Assembly (NCBI GenBank): GCA_052161605.1
Contig: CP197409.1
Origin: JBKCUI01 sp052161605
Lineage (GTDB): Bacteria > Planctomycetota > Planctomycetia > Pirellulales > Pirellulaceae
DNA length: 64,000 bases
Direction: 5' to 3' (one strand)
Below the pieces are notes generated by a model. The model ran no database searches, was not told the origin of the DNA, and saw nothing but the letters and a program-made list of their open reading frames with translations. Positions 27,257 to 33,834 of this stretch are shown here, piece after piece. The position numbers and the translations under genes were made by a program. How positions within the stretch are numbered: the first letter of the stretch is position 1; each line of letters opens with the position of its first letter.

Positions 27257-28489
27257 CTCCCGCTCTCCACTGACCTTGTGGACTGTTGATTTAGTGTCCC
27301 CACTGCTGGGGTTTCTATCTACCCTTAAATTCCATCGGCGCTATGATAGGCGGCTAGGGTACTCTCTACGCTGGGCGAGGATGGATTCATGAGTTTTCGA
27401 ACGCCGAAGTTTAGTTATTGGCAAGACGCACCGATGCCACGAGATCAGCTTGTCTTGTTTGCCGCAACGCTGGAGGAACGCATCCCACAAGACCACCCGG
27501 TTCGATTGCTTGACGAGATTTTAGATGCACTGGATTGGACAAAATGGGAGGCCGTCTATGAAGGGAAGCTCGGACAGCCGCCTATTCATCCAAGCATTCT
27601 TTGCAAAGTGCTATTGTTCGCATTGAGTCGAAAGATCCGAGCTGATGCGAACCGATTCAGGACCTACAAAGTCGAGAGTGTTTCTAAGCTCATCGAAGAG
27701 CTCGATGGGCAAATTACACACGCAATTTCGCAAGGATGGGATTGATAACAAAAAGAATCCGGCTCAGCTCCCGATTAGTGACCCCAATAGCCGAATCCTG
27801 CCGGACAAAGAAGGGGGCTACGCACCAAACTACACTCCGATGGAGGTGACTGAGACGCAGAATGGATTCATCGTTGGTGAAGATGTTTTGTTCGGAAATG
27901 TTGAGCATATCTGCATGATGGGAATGATTGATGCGATCGAAGCAGATTATCAATCGCACACCGAAACCATGATGGCCGCATCAATGAGAATTCCAAGAAG
28001 GGACGCAAAGTCAGCCATGACGAATTTCAAGAGGTCCGAGAACGACAAGCCGAGCTGATGCAGGATTCGACGGTTAAAGAGCGATACAAGAAGCGTCAGC
28101 ACTATGGCGAGACACCGTTCGCATTCATCAAAAGTAACCTTGGTATACGACGATTCCTTCTACGCGGACACACCGGCGTGGTACAGGAGTGGCGTTGGGG
28201 TTGCCTGACATTCAATCTCAAGAAGTTGATGACGATGTGGGTGAGGATACGTACGCAACTGACTACGGAAGCATCTCCGGCGAGCTGCTAGGGAGAAAAA
28301 AGGGGCATTCTGAGCTTAAACGAGCCCTCACAGGCCCTCTTCAGAGGGCCCTAAAAGGAAATATGTGTGGTTACGTCGCGTACGATCGAAAAATGTCAAC
28401 GGCAAGCGCGATCCGGGAAAAGCCAAAAAATTTCGAACCGCACACAGTGAACTAAATCAACAGTCCGCAAGCTCAGTGGAGAGCCGGAG
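27257..28489 (+). mobile_element. Decayed IS1182-like element
   Basis: The borders are 39-nt inverted repeats with three mismatches: left 27257-27295 (CTCCCGCTCTCCACTGACCT, then TGTGGACTGTTGATTTAGT) and right 28451-28489. Inside is a transposase gene broken into several frames. The repeat core is like that of the intact element at 10.9-12.9 kb, so both belong to related elements. At 1.23 kb it is shorter than the intact one, fitting an internal deletion. Confidence 0.78.
27389..28291 (+). pseudogene. Frameshifted, internally deleted IS1182-like transposase
   Basis: The first part (27389 to about 27640) encodes a normal N-terminus, with PRDQLVLFAATLEERIPQDH and HPSILCKVLLFALSRKI. The frame then jumps: 27756-27970 encodes a middle piece (LPDKEGGYAPNYTPMEVTET, lacking much of the DDE domain), and a third frame from about 27985 to 28291 encodes the end (GRKVSHDEFQEVRERQAELM, YGETPFAFIKSNLGIRRFLL). 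At least two frameshifts and a deletion of roughly a third of the protein make it inactive. It lies between matched inverted repeats. Confidence 0.85.
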
Positions 28490-28556
28490 GAGGCGGTGCG
28501 CGTTAGATAACGGCTGGCGGGGCAGGTCCGGCGGGTTCGGCCGGAAGCGTAACGAT

Positions 28557-28575
28557 CACCTGGGCAAGCCAGGTG
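28557..28575 (+). repeat. 19-nt CAAG-loop hairpin, copy d
   Basis: CACCTGG-GCAAG-CCAGGTG, a perfect 7-bp stem with a 5-nt loop. Preceded by GGCCGGAAGCGTAACGAT and followed by CATT, as in the other copies. Confidence 0.65.
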
Positions 28576-28683
28576 CATTAGAAATCCGGATGGGCTCGCA
28601 GAGTGGCACGACGGTTTTACAAACATGCACTGAGTACTACGTACTATGCACCGCGGCAGCGCAAGGCGGGAGCCTTGGGGGCA

Positions 28684-28763
28684 GTGCGTTACGAGGCAGG
28701 TGCCCCGTAACGAGTACAGAACGGTGCGTTACGAGGCAGGTGCCCCGTAACGAGTAGAGAGGA
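28684..28763. repeat. Two tandem 40-nt hairpin units
   Basis: GTGCGTTACGAGGCAGGTGC, continuing CCCGTAACGAGTA, occurs at 28684 and again at 28724, period 40. Each unit folds: CGTTACG pairs with CGTAACG (28687-28712 and 28727-28752), with inner GGCA/TGCC pairs. A third partial copy is suggested at about 28660-28683. Confidence 0.75.
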
Positions 28764-28790
28764 TCTCAGTGGAGAATCGATGGCTGATGA

Positions 28791-29420
28791 TCAGCTCTTC
28801 TTCGCCTCTTCGTACAATCGGCCGACTTCTTGCCAATTGACTACGTTCCAGAATGCAGCGATATAGTCTGGTCGACGGTTTTGATACTTGAGATAGTATG
28901 CATGCTCCCAAACGTCGAGTCCGAGGATAGGCGTGCCCTCGATGCCAGCTACAGCTTTGCCCATCAATGGGCTGTCTTGATTAGCTGTTGAGCCAACCTC
29001 GAGCTTGCCATTGTTGACAACTAACCATGCCCAGCCACTACCGAATCGAGTCGCACCGGCGGCTGCAAACTTCTCTTTGAACGCGTCAAAGCCTCCGAAA
29101 GTTGCTTCGATGTCGGTGAGGAGGGCTCCCATGGGCTTCCCACCAGCGTTCCAGCCAATGATCTGCCAGAAGAAACTGTGATTGACGTGACCGCCTCCGT
29201 TGTTGCGGACCGCCATCCGCTTGTCTTCCGGCACAACGCTCAAGTCCTTGATCAGTTCGAACTCCGTTTTGGATTCGAGCGGCGTACCCTCGATCGCTTT
29301 ATTCAGGTTGGTGATGTAAGCTTGGTGATGTTTGCCATGGTGAATCTCCATCGTTTGTGCGTCGATGTGAGGCTCCATTGCGTCGTAAGCATAGGGCAAT
29401 TTAGGCAAGGTGAATGCCAT
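28791..29420 (-). CDS. Superoxide dismutase, Fe/Mn family
   Basis: Converts superoxide to oxygen and peroxide; 209 residues, normal size. The four metal ligands are in place: first His in IHHGKHHQAY (about residue 28), second in GGHVNHSFFW (about 82), Asp in LDVWEHAYY (about 170) and His three residues later. GGHVNHSFFW and DVWEHAYYLKYQNRRPDYI are of the manganese type, but cambialistic use cannot be excluded. No signal peptide, so it is cytoplasmic. A GGGAG ribosome site lies nine bases before the ATG. Confidence 0.95.
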   Translation of the reverse strand: MAFTLPKLPYAYDAMEPHIDAQTMEIHHGKHHQAYITNLNKAIEGTPLESKTEFELIKDLSVVPEDKRMAVRNNGGGHVNHSFFWQIIGWNAGGKPMGALLTDIEATFGGFDAFKEKFAAAGATRFGSGWAWLVVNNGKLEVGSTANQDSPLMGKAVAGIEGTPILGLDVWEHAYYLKYQNRRPDYIAAFWNVVNWQEVGRLYEEAKKS

Positions 29421-29585
29421 GGAATTCTCCCGAAGTTGGTTTGAGGAAATGTCTTGCTAGATTGTTCTAGACAGTACTGGATTTTACCAAAATGCCAAGA
29501 TCGGAAACGCTGCTTCCCGAGGCTAGCCCTCGGATTCCAGCGAATTTGAGTGAGGTTCACCGAATTTTCTTTATTGTTGGGAAAC

Positions 29586-30074
29586 ATGATTGAAACGGAA
29601 AGACTAACCATCCGAGCCTGGGAAGCGACAGATGCCGAAAGCTTTTTCTCCCTCACCAAAGACTCGGGGTTCATGGCCTATCTGATAACGGATTATCGAC
29701 AACCGAATGTCGATGCAGCGGCAACCTGGATCCGAACCCAAAGGGGGAAGTATGCAGTACAAATCCGCGAAACCCACGAACTAATCGGCATGGGAGGTCT
29801 GACACCCTGGACCTGGAACGACGAACCGCTGGTTGATATCACCTACCGCCTAAGAAAATCGGCCTGGGGCAAAGGCTACGGGTGGGAACTCGCGTCAAGC
29901 CTCAAGGACTACGCGTTTCGGACGTTACTGCTCGATCAAATTACAGCGACCATTACTCCTGATAATGCTCCGTCCCGATACATCGCTGAAAAGCTGGGCT
30001 TCCGCCTCGATTGTCGGATTACTCTGCATGGCGTTCCGACCGATTTGTATCGTGTTTTTCGGGATGGGTCATAA
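29586..30074 (+). CDS. GNAT-family N-acetyltransferase (RimJ/RimL-like)
   Basis: A 162-residue acetyltransferase. It opens IETERLTIRAWEATDAESFF, the usual start of RimJ/RimL-like GNATs, so I chose 29586 over the ATG at 29550. The acetyl-CoA-binding region is WGKGYGWELASSLKDYAF (about residues 98-115) with R-x-x-G-x-G replaced by K-x-x-W-G-K-G-Y-G, and the late motif NAPSRYIAEKLGFR is present. The substrate (ribosomal protein, antibiotic or other amine) cannot be told. Confidence 0.85.
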   Translation: MIETERLTIRAWEATDAESFFSLTKDSGFMAYLITDYRQPNVDAAATWIRTQRGKYAVQIRETHELIGMGGLTPWTWNDEPLVDITYRLRKSAWGKGYGWELASSLKDYAFRTLLLDQITATITPDNAPSRYIAEKLGFRLDCRITLHGVPTDLYRVFRDGS

Positions 30075-30110
30075 AAAAACGCTGAGCGAATTAGCCCAGC
30101 GTTTACGATG
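30070..30110 (-). terminator. Intrinsic terminator of the ahcY transcript
   Basis: AAACGCTG (30077-30084) and CAGCGTTT (30097-30104) form an 8-bp stem. Read leftward, the stem is followed by a run of T (complement of AAAAAAA at 30073-30079). It overlaps the stop of the convergent acetyltransferase gene and so may serve both. Confidence 0.75.
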
Positions 30111-30126
30111 CTTTTCAACTCTCCCC

Positions 30127-30180
30127 AGCCACGCTATCGCGGGCTGCCTCTCCACAAACAACGTTTGGGGAGAGCGAAGT
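30127..30180. repeat. Dispersed hairpin repeat, copy 2
   Basis: It shares the leader AGCCACGCTATCGCGGGCTG with copy 1 at 5953. Its hairpin (30148-30174) is CTCTCCACAAAC-AAC-GTTTGGGGAGAG, also with one mismatch. Confidence 0.7.
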
Positions 30181-30212
30181 AGGCCTGTTGCCAATCAGCA
30201 GATCGGCAGCCG

Positions 30213-31757
30213 TTAGTATCGGTAGCTATCCGACTTGTACGGTCCGTTGACATCCACCGAGATGTAGTCGGCTTGTGCCTTGGAGAGTGTCGTCAGCTTG
30301 ACTCCGAGTTTGCCCAAGTGGAGGCGTGCTACTTCTTCGTCGAGATGCTTAGGAAGTGTGTAGACTTGCTTCTTGAACGTTCCGTTCTTTCGTTCGTTCC
30401 AAATTTCCAATTGTGCGAGAACTTGGTTGGTGAAGCTGGTGCTCATGACGAAGCTTGGGTGGCCGGTCGCACAACCCAGGTTCATCAAACGACCTTCGGC
30501 CAAGACCAAGATGCTTCGCTTGGTGTCGTGGAAGTACCATTGATCAAACTGAGCCTTGATGTTCCGACGCTCGACTCGTCCGCTTGCTTGGAGCTTTTCC
30601 AATCCGGCCATGTCGATTTCGTTGTCGAAGTGTCCGATGTTGCATACGATGGCCTTGTCCTTCATCTTGGCCATGTGATCAGCCGTGATGATGTCGTAGT
30701 TGCCTGTGGCGGTCACGAAAATGTCAGCAGTTTCGACGAAGTCCTCAAGAGTCTTGACTTCATAGCCTTCCATGACGGCTTGCAAAGCACAAATCGGATC
30801 GATCTCGGTCACGATGACACGGCAGCCTTGTCCGCGAAGGGATTGGCAGCAACCCTTGCCCACGTCACCGAATCCGCAAACGACAGCGACCTTCCCGGCG
30901 AGCATCACATCCGAAGCTCGGTTCAAACCGTCGATCAACGAATGTCGGCAGCCGTACAAATTGTCGAACTTGCTCTTGGTCACAGAGTCATTGACGTTGA
31001 TCGCTGGGAATAGGAGTTCGCCGGTCTTCGCCATTTCGTAGAGTCGCTTCACTCCCGTAGTGGTTTCTTCGGAAACCCCAATGCAATGTTTACCCATCTC
31101 GGTGTATCGGCCAGGATTGACAACCAATTCCTTGCGGAGTGTATCCAGAATAACGCCCCACTCAGCTGGCTCCTTGTCCGGATTGAAGTCCGGTACTTCT
31201 CCGGCCGCTTCGTACTTGGTCCCGAGGTGGATCAGCATGGTCGCGTCGCCGCCATCGTCAACGATCATGTCTGGACCGCTTCCGTCCGGCCATACTAACG
31301 CTTCGACGGTGCACCACCAATACTCGGGGAGGGTTTCACCCTTCCATGCGAACACAGGTGTGCCGATCGGGTTGTCAAGCGAGCCGCCTCGTCCGACAAC
31401 AACCGCAGCGGCGGCGGTGTCTTGGGTTGAGAAAATGTTACAGCTTACCCAGCGAACATCAGCTCCGAGATCCACCAAGGTCTCGATAAGAACGGCTGTT
31501 TGTACCGTCATGTGTAGCGAGCCCATGATTTTGGCCCCTGCCAGCGGCTTGGTCGAACCATATCGCTCACGAAGCGCCATCAAGCCAGGCATCTCGTCCT
31601 CAGCGAGTTGAATCTCCTTGCGACCCAAATCTGTCAGCTCTTGTGCTTCGCTGCGGTTTCCGGCAGCCAGCAAATCGAAGGCCTTGACTTTGAATGGCAA
31701 GCGATTCGGATCTGCCGAAACCGAAACGCTCTTAGTGGACTTAGCTACCGTACTCAT
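30213..31757 (-). CDS. ahcY: Adenosylhomocysteinase (S-adenosylhomocysteine hydrolase)
   Basis: Splits S-adenosylhomocysteine into homocysteine and adenosine, removing the product inhibitor of methyltransferases. It has 514 residues, longer than many bacterial forms because of a ~40-residue N-terminal extension and the insert around residues 200-230 (PAEWGVILDTLRKELVVNPG). NAD binding is shown by VCGFGDVGKGCCQSLRGQG (about residue 303); MGSLHMTVQTAVLIETL, VNDSVTKSKFDNLYGCRHS and the C-terminal YKSDSYRY are family hallmarks. AGGAG precedes the ATG. It lies 49 bases downstream of the ArsR-methyltransferase gene on the same strand. Confidence 0.96.
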   Translation of the reverse strand: MSTVAKSTKSVSVSADPNRLPFKVKAFDLLAAGNRSEAQELTDLGRKEIQLAEDEMPGLMALRERYGSTKPLAGAKIMGSLHMTVQTAVLIETLVDLGADVRWVSCNIFSTQDTAAAAVVVGRGGSLDNPIGTPVFAWKGETLPEYWWCTVEALVWPDGSGPDMIVDDGGDATMLIHLGTKYEAAGEVPDFNPDKEPAEWGVILDTLRKELVVNPGRYTEMGKHCIGVSEETTTGVKRLYEMAKTGELLFPAINVNDSVTKSKFDNLYGCRHSLIDGLNRASDVMLAGKVAVVCGFGDVGKGCCQSLRGQGCRVIVTEIDPICALQAVMEGYEVKTLEDFVETADIFVTATGNYDIITADHMAKMKDKAIVCNIGHFDNEIDMAGLEKLQASGRVERRNIKAQFDQWYFHDTKRSILVLAEGRLMNLGCATGHPSFVMSTSFTNQVLAQLEIWNERKNGTFKKQVYTLPKHLDEEVARLHLGKLGVKLTTLSKAQADYISVDVNGPYKSDSYRY

Positions 31758-31806
31758 CTCTCTACTCCTAAAGTGAAATCAACAAAAGTCTTTCGATGTT
31801 CCAGCC

Positions 31807-32748
31807 TCAGTTGCGAACAGCCGATGCCACGAATAACCCCGTACCCTTTGCTTCAGGTTCGGGAGGAACCAATTCGTATCTAATATCTTTCCAGTTGGCT
31901 TGTTGGAGCCAACTGCATATTTGTGACTCGGAAAACCCTTGCCACATGTGCCCCATCGACTCTCGGTACTCCGATCTGTCATGGGGAACCATATCCAACA
32001 TCACAAGTCTCCCGCCGTTGCGGGTGACTCTGTGAATTTGATCGAAAACGTGTTGGGGTGTTGGCACGTAGGGAAGCACCAATGACATCAACGCAACGCT
32101 CAGTTGTTCGTCCTCAAGGGGCAAACTCGTTAGCTCCCCTTTTCGAACCTCAACATTGCCACGATCTTTCAGTCGCTTACGAGCCGCCTGAATCATCGCG
32201 GTCGACGAATCGACCGCATAAACCTTAGCAACCCACGGTGCTATCGTTTGGGACAACACCCCAGTACCGCAACCCAGATCCCCAACTATCGAGTCAGGGC
32301 TCAAAGTCGCGCATAACATCCAAACGTCCATCCTGTAGCCGAACAACTCACTCCGCAGCCGATCCCATTTCTCAGCCGAAGTCGAGAAAAAAGTTTGGGA
32401 ACGGCTTTGCCGAGATTCGAGCACTTGCTCCAGACGCGCTTCGTCCTGGTCTGCCGTCGGTCGATGTACACATTCTCCACTGACGACCTCCCAAAGCCGA
32501 CGCTGCGCCGGGTCGACCTCCCTGGCACGCATTCGGTACAAATTGCTACACCCCTCCCGCCGCGAAGTCACCCAGGCCTCATCGCTGAGAACCTTTAGAT
32601 GTCGGCTGACCGTGCTTTGGGGCAGTTGCAGCACAAGGCACAACTCAGCCACCGTCATCTCCGATCGGTCCAATATACGAAGCAGCCGAGCCCGGATTGG
32701 GTCCGATAAGCTTTGCATCCAGTTGATCATAGGTGGCGTCTGAACCAT
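31807..32748 (-). CDS. ArsR-type regulator fused to SAM-dependent methyltransferase
   Basis: A 313-residue two-domain protein. Residues ~1-100 form an ArsR winged helix (SDPIRARLLRILDRSEMTVA, LPQSTVSRHLKVLSDEAWV) without the metal-binding ELCVCDL cysteine motif. Residues ~125-310 form a class I methyltransferase with motif I DLGCGTGVLSQ, motif II AVDSS, and the post-I acidic and NGGRLVMLDM strands. Being directly upstream of ahcY suggests that it senses SAM or SAH and controls the SAH-recycling gene, comparable in idea to the ArsR-family SahR regulators. Whether it methylates anything is unknown. A palindrome lies 14 bases upstream of its start. Confidence 0.9.
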   Translation of the reverse strand: MVQTPPMINWMQSLSDPIRARLLRILDRSEMTVAELCLVLQLPQSTVSRHLKVLSDEAWVTSRREGCSNLYRMRAREVDPAQRRLWEVVSGECVHRPTADQDEARLEQVLESRQSRSQTFFSTSAEKWDRLRSELFGYRMDVWMLCATLSPDSIVGDLGCGTGVLSQTIAPWVAKVYAVDSSTAMIQAARKRLKDRGNVEVRKGELTSLPLEDEQLSVALMSLVLPYVPTPQHVFDQIHRVTRNGGRLVMLDMVPHDRSEYRESMGHMWQGFSESQICSWLQQANWKDIRYELVPPEPEAKGTGLFVASAVRN

Positions 32749-32761
32749 CCCTTCACTATAT

Positions 32762-32779
32762 CATCCGCCTATCCGGATG
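32762..32779 (-). promoter_or_regulatory. Candidate operator of the ArsR-methyltransferase gene
   Basis: CATCCG-N6-CGGATG is an 18-bp palindrome lying 14 bases before the ATG of the ArsR fusion. ArsR-family proteins bind such short inverted repeats and often repress themselves. No second copy is visible before ahcY, so both genes would be controlled from this site as one transcript. Confidence 0.5.
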
Positions 32780-33070
32780 CCAAGATAACAGATGTGGGGT
32801 TTTTTGACGATTTTTTCGAGCATCCTTAGTAACTTTCCATTCCGAAGCGGCAAATCTCAGGCAATGCAGATGGCTGTGGCTACTCGCACTTTCCTGTCGC
32901 CAAGAAACAAAAAAACCGAAAATTCCCATTTTTTTGCCGTTAAAGTTTAACCATGTCCTAGAGTTCCCACGTCGGATGACGACTGGATCACTCGCTTTCA
33001 GAGCCTTGCCCCCCTGTGTCCAGTCAAACGAGGAATCTGATTATTTGGGACTCGAATGGGGAGGTCGTTC
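32780..33070. other. Divergent gap between ArsR fusion and chemosensory cluster
   Basis: About 290 bases, with AT-rich runs (GGGGTTTTTTGACGATTTTTT, CATTTTTTTGCCG). The promoter of the chemosensory cluster probably lies here, but I cannot point to a convincing box pair. Confidence 0.3.
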
Positions 33071-33376
33071 ATGTTCGGAGAAAGTGCAGTCAATGACGCA
33101 ATCCGATCGACAAGAACTGGTGACATACGTGGTGGGCAAGGCATTCGAACCGCTGTTTCTCTACATGCGGAATTGTTGCGCTTATGTTCCGAACCAACGC
33201 CGCTCGTGATTAGGCTCGCAGACGTCGACAGCATAGACGCGTCTACCATCCAGTTATTGCTGGCCGCCAAACGCGATCTCGGAGAGTCATTGAAGTTTGA
33301 GATAGGCGATTCCGCTGATCTTTCTGCATGGTTGAAACTAGCTGGCGCAGAAGCGATATCTAGTTCGGCTTTATAG
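33071..33376 (+). CDS. STAS-domain protein, first gene of the chemosensory cluster
   Basis: A 101-residue single STAS domain. The strand-helix core PLVIRLADVDSIDASTIQLLLAAKRDLG (about 45-72) contains the conserved D-A-S/T turn where anti-sigma antagonists are phosphorylated. The ATG at 33071 has GGGGAGG six bases upstream, so it is preferred to 33056. Small STAS proteins open several chemotaxis operons (for example one Vibrio cluster) but their role there is not established. Confidence 0.85.
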   Translation: MFGESAVNDAIRSTRTGDIRGGQGIRTAVSLHAELLRLCSEPTPLVIRLADVDSIDASTIQLLLAAKRDLGESLKFEIGDSADLSAWLKLAGAEAISSSAL

Positions 33377-33427
33377 TATTCCATCACTTTCCTATAAGTA
33401 CAATCGGTTCTATTAAGGGGTATTATC

Positions 33428-33793
33428 TTGAGTAAGACGGCTCTTGTTGTTGACGATTCAGCTTCGATGCGTCAAATGGTAACCTTTACGCTGCAGTCGG
33501 CTGGTTTCGACACTATCGAAGGCACAAATGGTGCAGAAGCATTAAAAGCAAGTGAGAACAAAAATGTAGATTTGGTCGTTACCGATTTGAATATGCCCGT
33601 TATGGACGGCATCACTCTGGTAAAAGAGTTAAGAGCAAGACCCGGATTTAAGTTCACGCCTATTCTACTATTGACGACAGAATCCCAAGACAGCAAAAAA
33701 CAAGAAGGCAAACAGGCTGGTGCTACCGGCTGGATGGTAAAGCCGTTCAATCCCGATCAATTGCTCACAATCGTAAAGAAGATTGTGCGGTAA
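33428..33793 (+). CDS. cheY: CheY-like single-domain response regulator
   Basis: A 121-residue receiver domain with no output domain. The acidic pair (VVDDS), phospho-acceptor Asp (VVTDLNMPVMDG, about residue 54), Thr (LLTTES) and Lys (MVKPFN) are present. The start is TTG with AAGGGG eight bases upstream, an unusual initiation codon that recurs at cheW in this cluster. It is placed directly before cheA, whose kinase it presumably serves. Confidence 0.93.
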   Translation: MSKTALVVDDSASMRQMVTFTLQSAGFDTIEGTNGAEALKASENKNVDLVVTDLNMPVMDGITLVKELRARPGFKFTPILLLTTESQDSKKQEGKQAGATGWMVKPFNPDQLLTIVKKIVR

Positions 33794-33834
33794 ACGTATC
33801 CGACAAATAACAATTCGGACAAAGGGAATCGATA

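Larger units (their letters stand above)
28490..28790. repeat. Hairpin-rich gap upstream of decayed IS end
   Basis: About 300 bases between the decayed element and the sod gene. It holds a CAAG-loop hairpin at 28557-28575 and two tandem 40-nt hairpin units at 28684-28763. Open frames crossing it are made of these repeats and are not credible genes. Confidence 0.6.

Noticed and set aside
1863..28575. CAAG-loop hairpins as integron attC sites
   Set aside because: Some copies show GTTAGGC or GTTAGAT near the hairpin, as attC cores do, but the paired core (RYYYAAC with GTTRRRY) is not kept in all copies, and there are no gene cassettes or integrase.
28365..28757. 130-residue open frame upstream of sod
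   Set aside because: It crosses the decayed IS right repeat and several hairpin repeats; its composition (Arg, Gly, Ser) is that of translated repeats.
28684..28763. Tandem repeats as a CRISPR array
   Set aside because: Only two units with a 40-nt period and no unique spacers; the unit itself is a hairpin. No cas gene is present.
31086..31611. Long open frames antisense to ahcY
   Set aside because: They run opposite a well-conserved gene and reflect its codon bias.
31758..31806. SAH riboswitch before ahcY
   Set aside because: The gap to the upstream gene is only 49 bases and shows no conserved stem arrangement.
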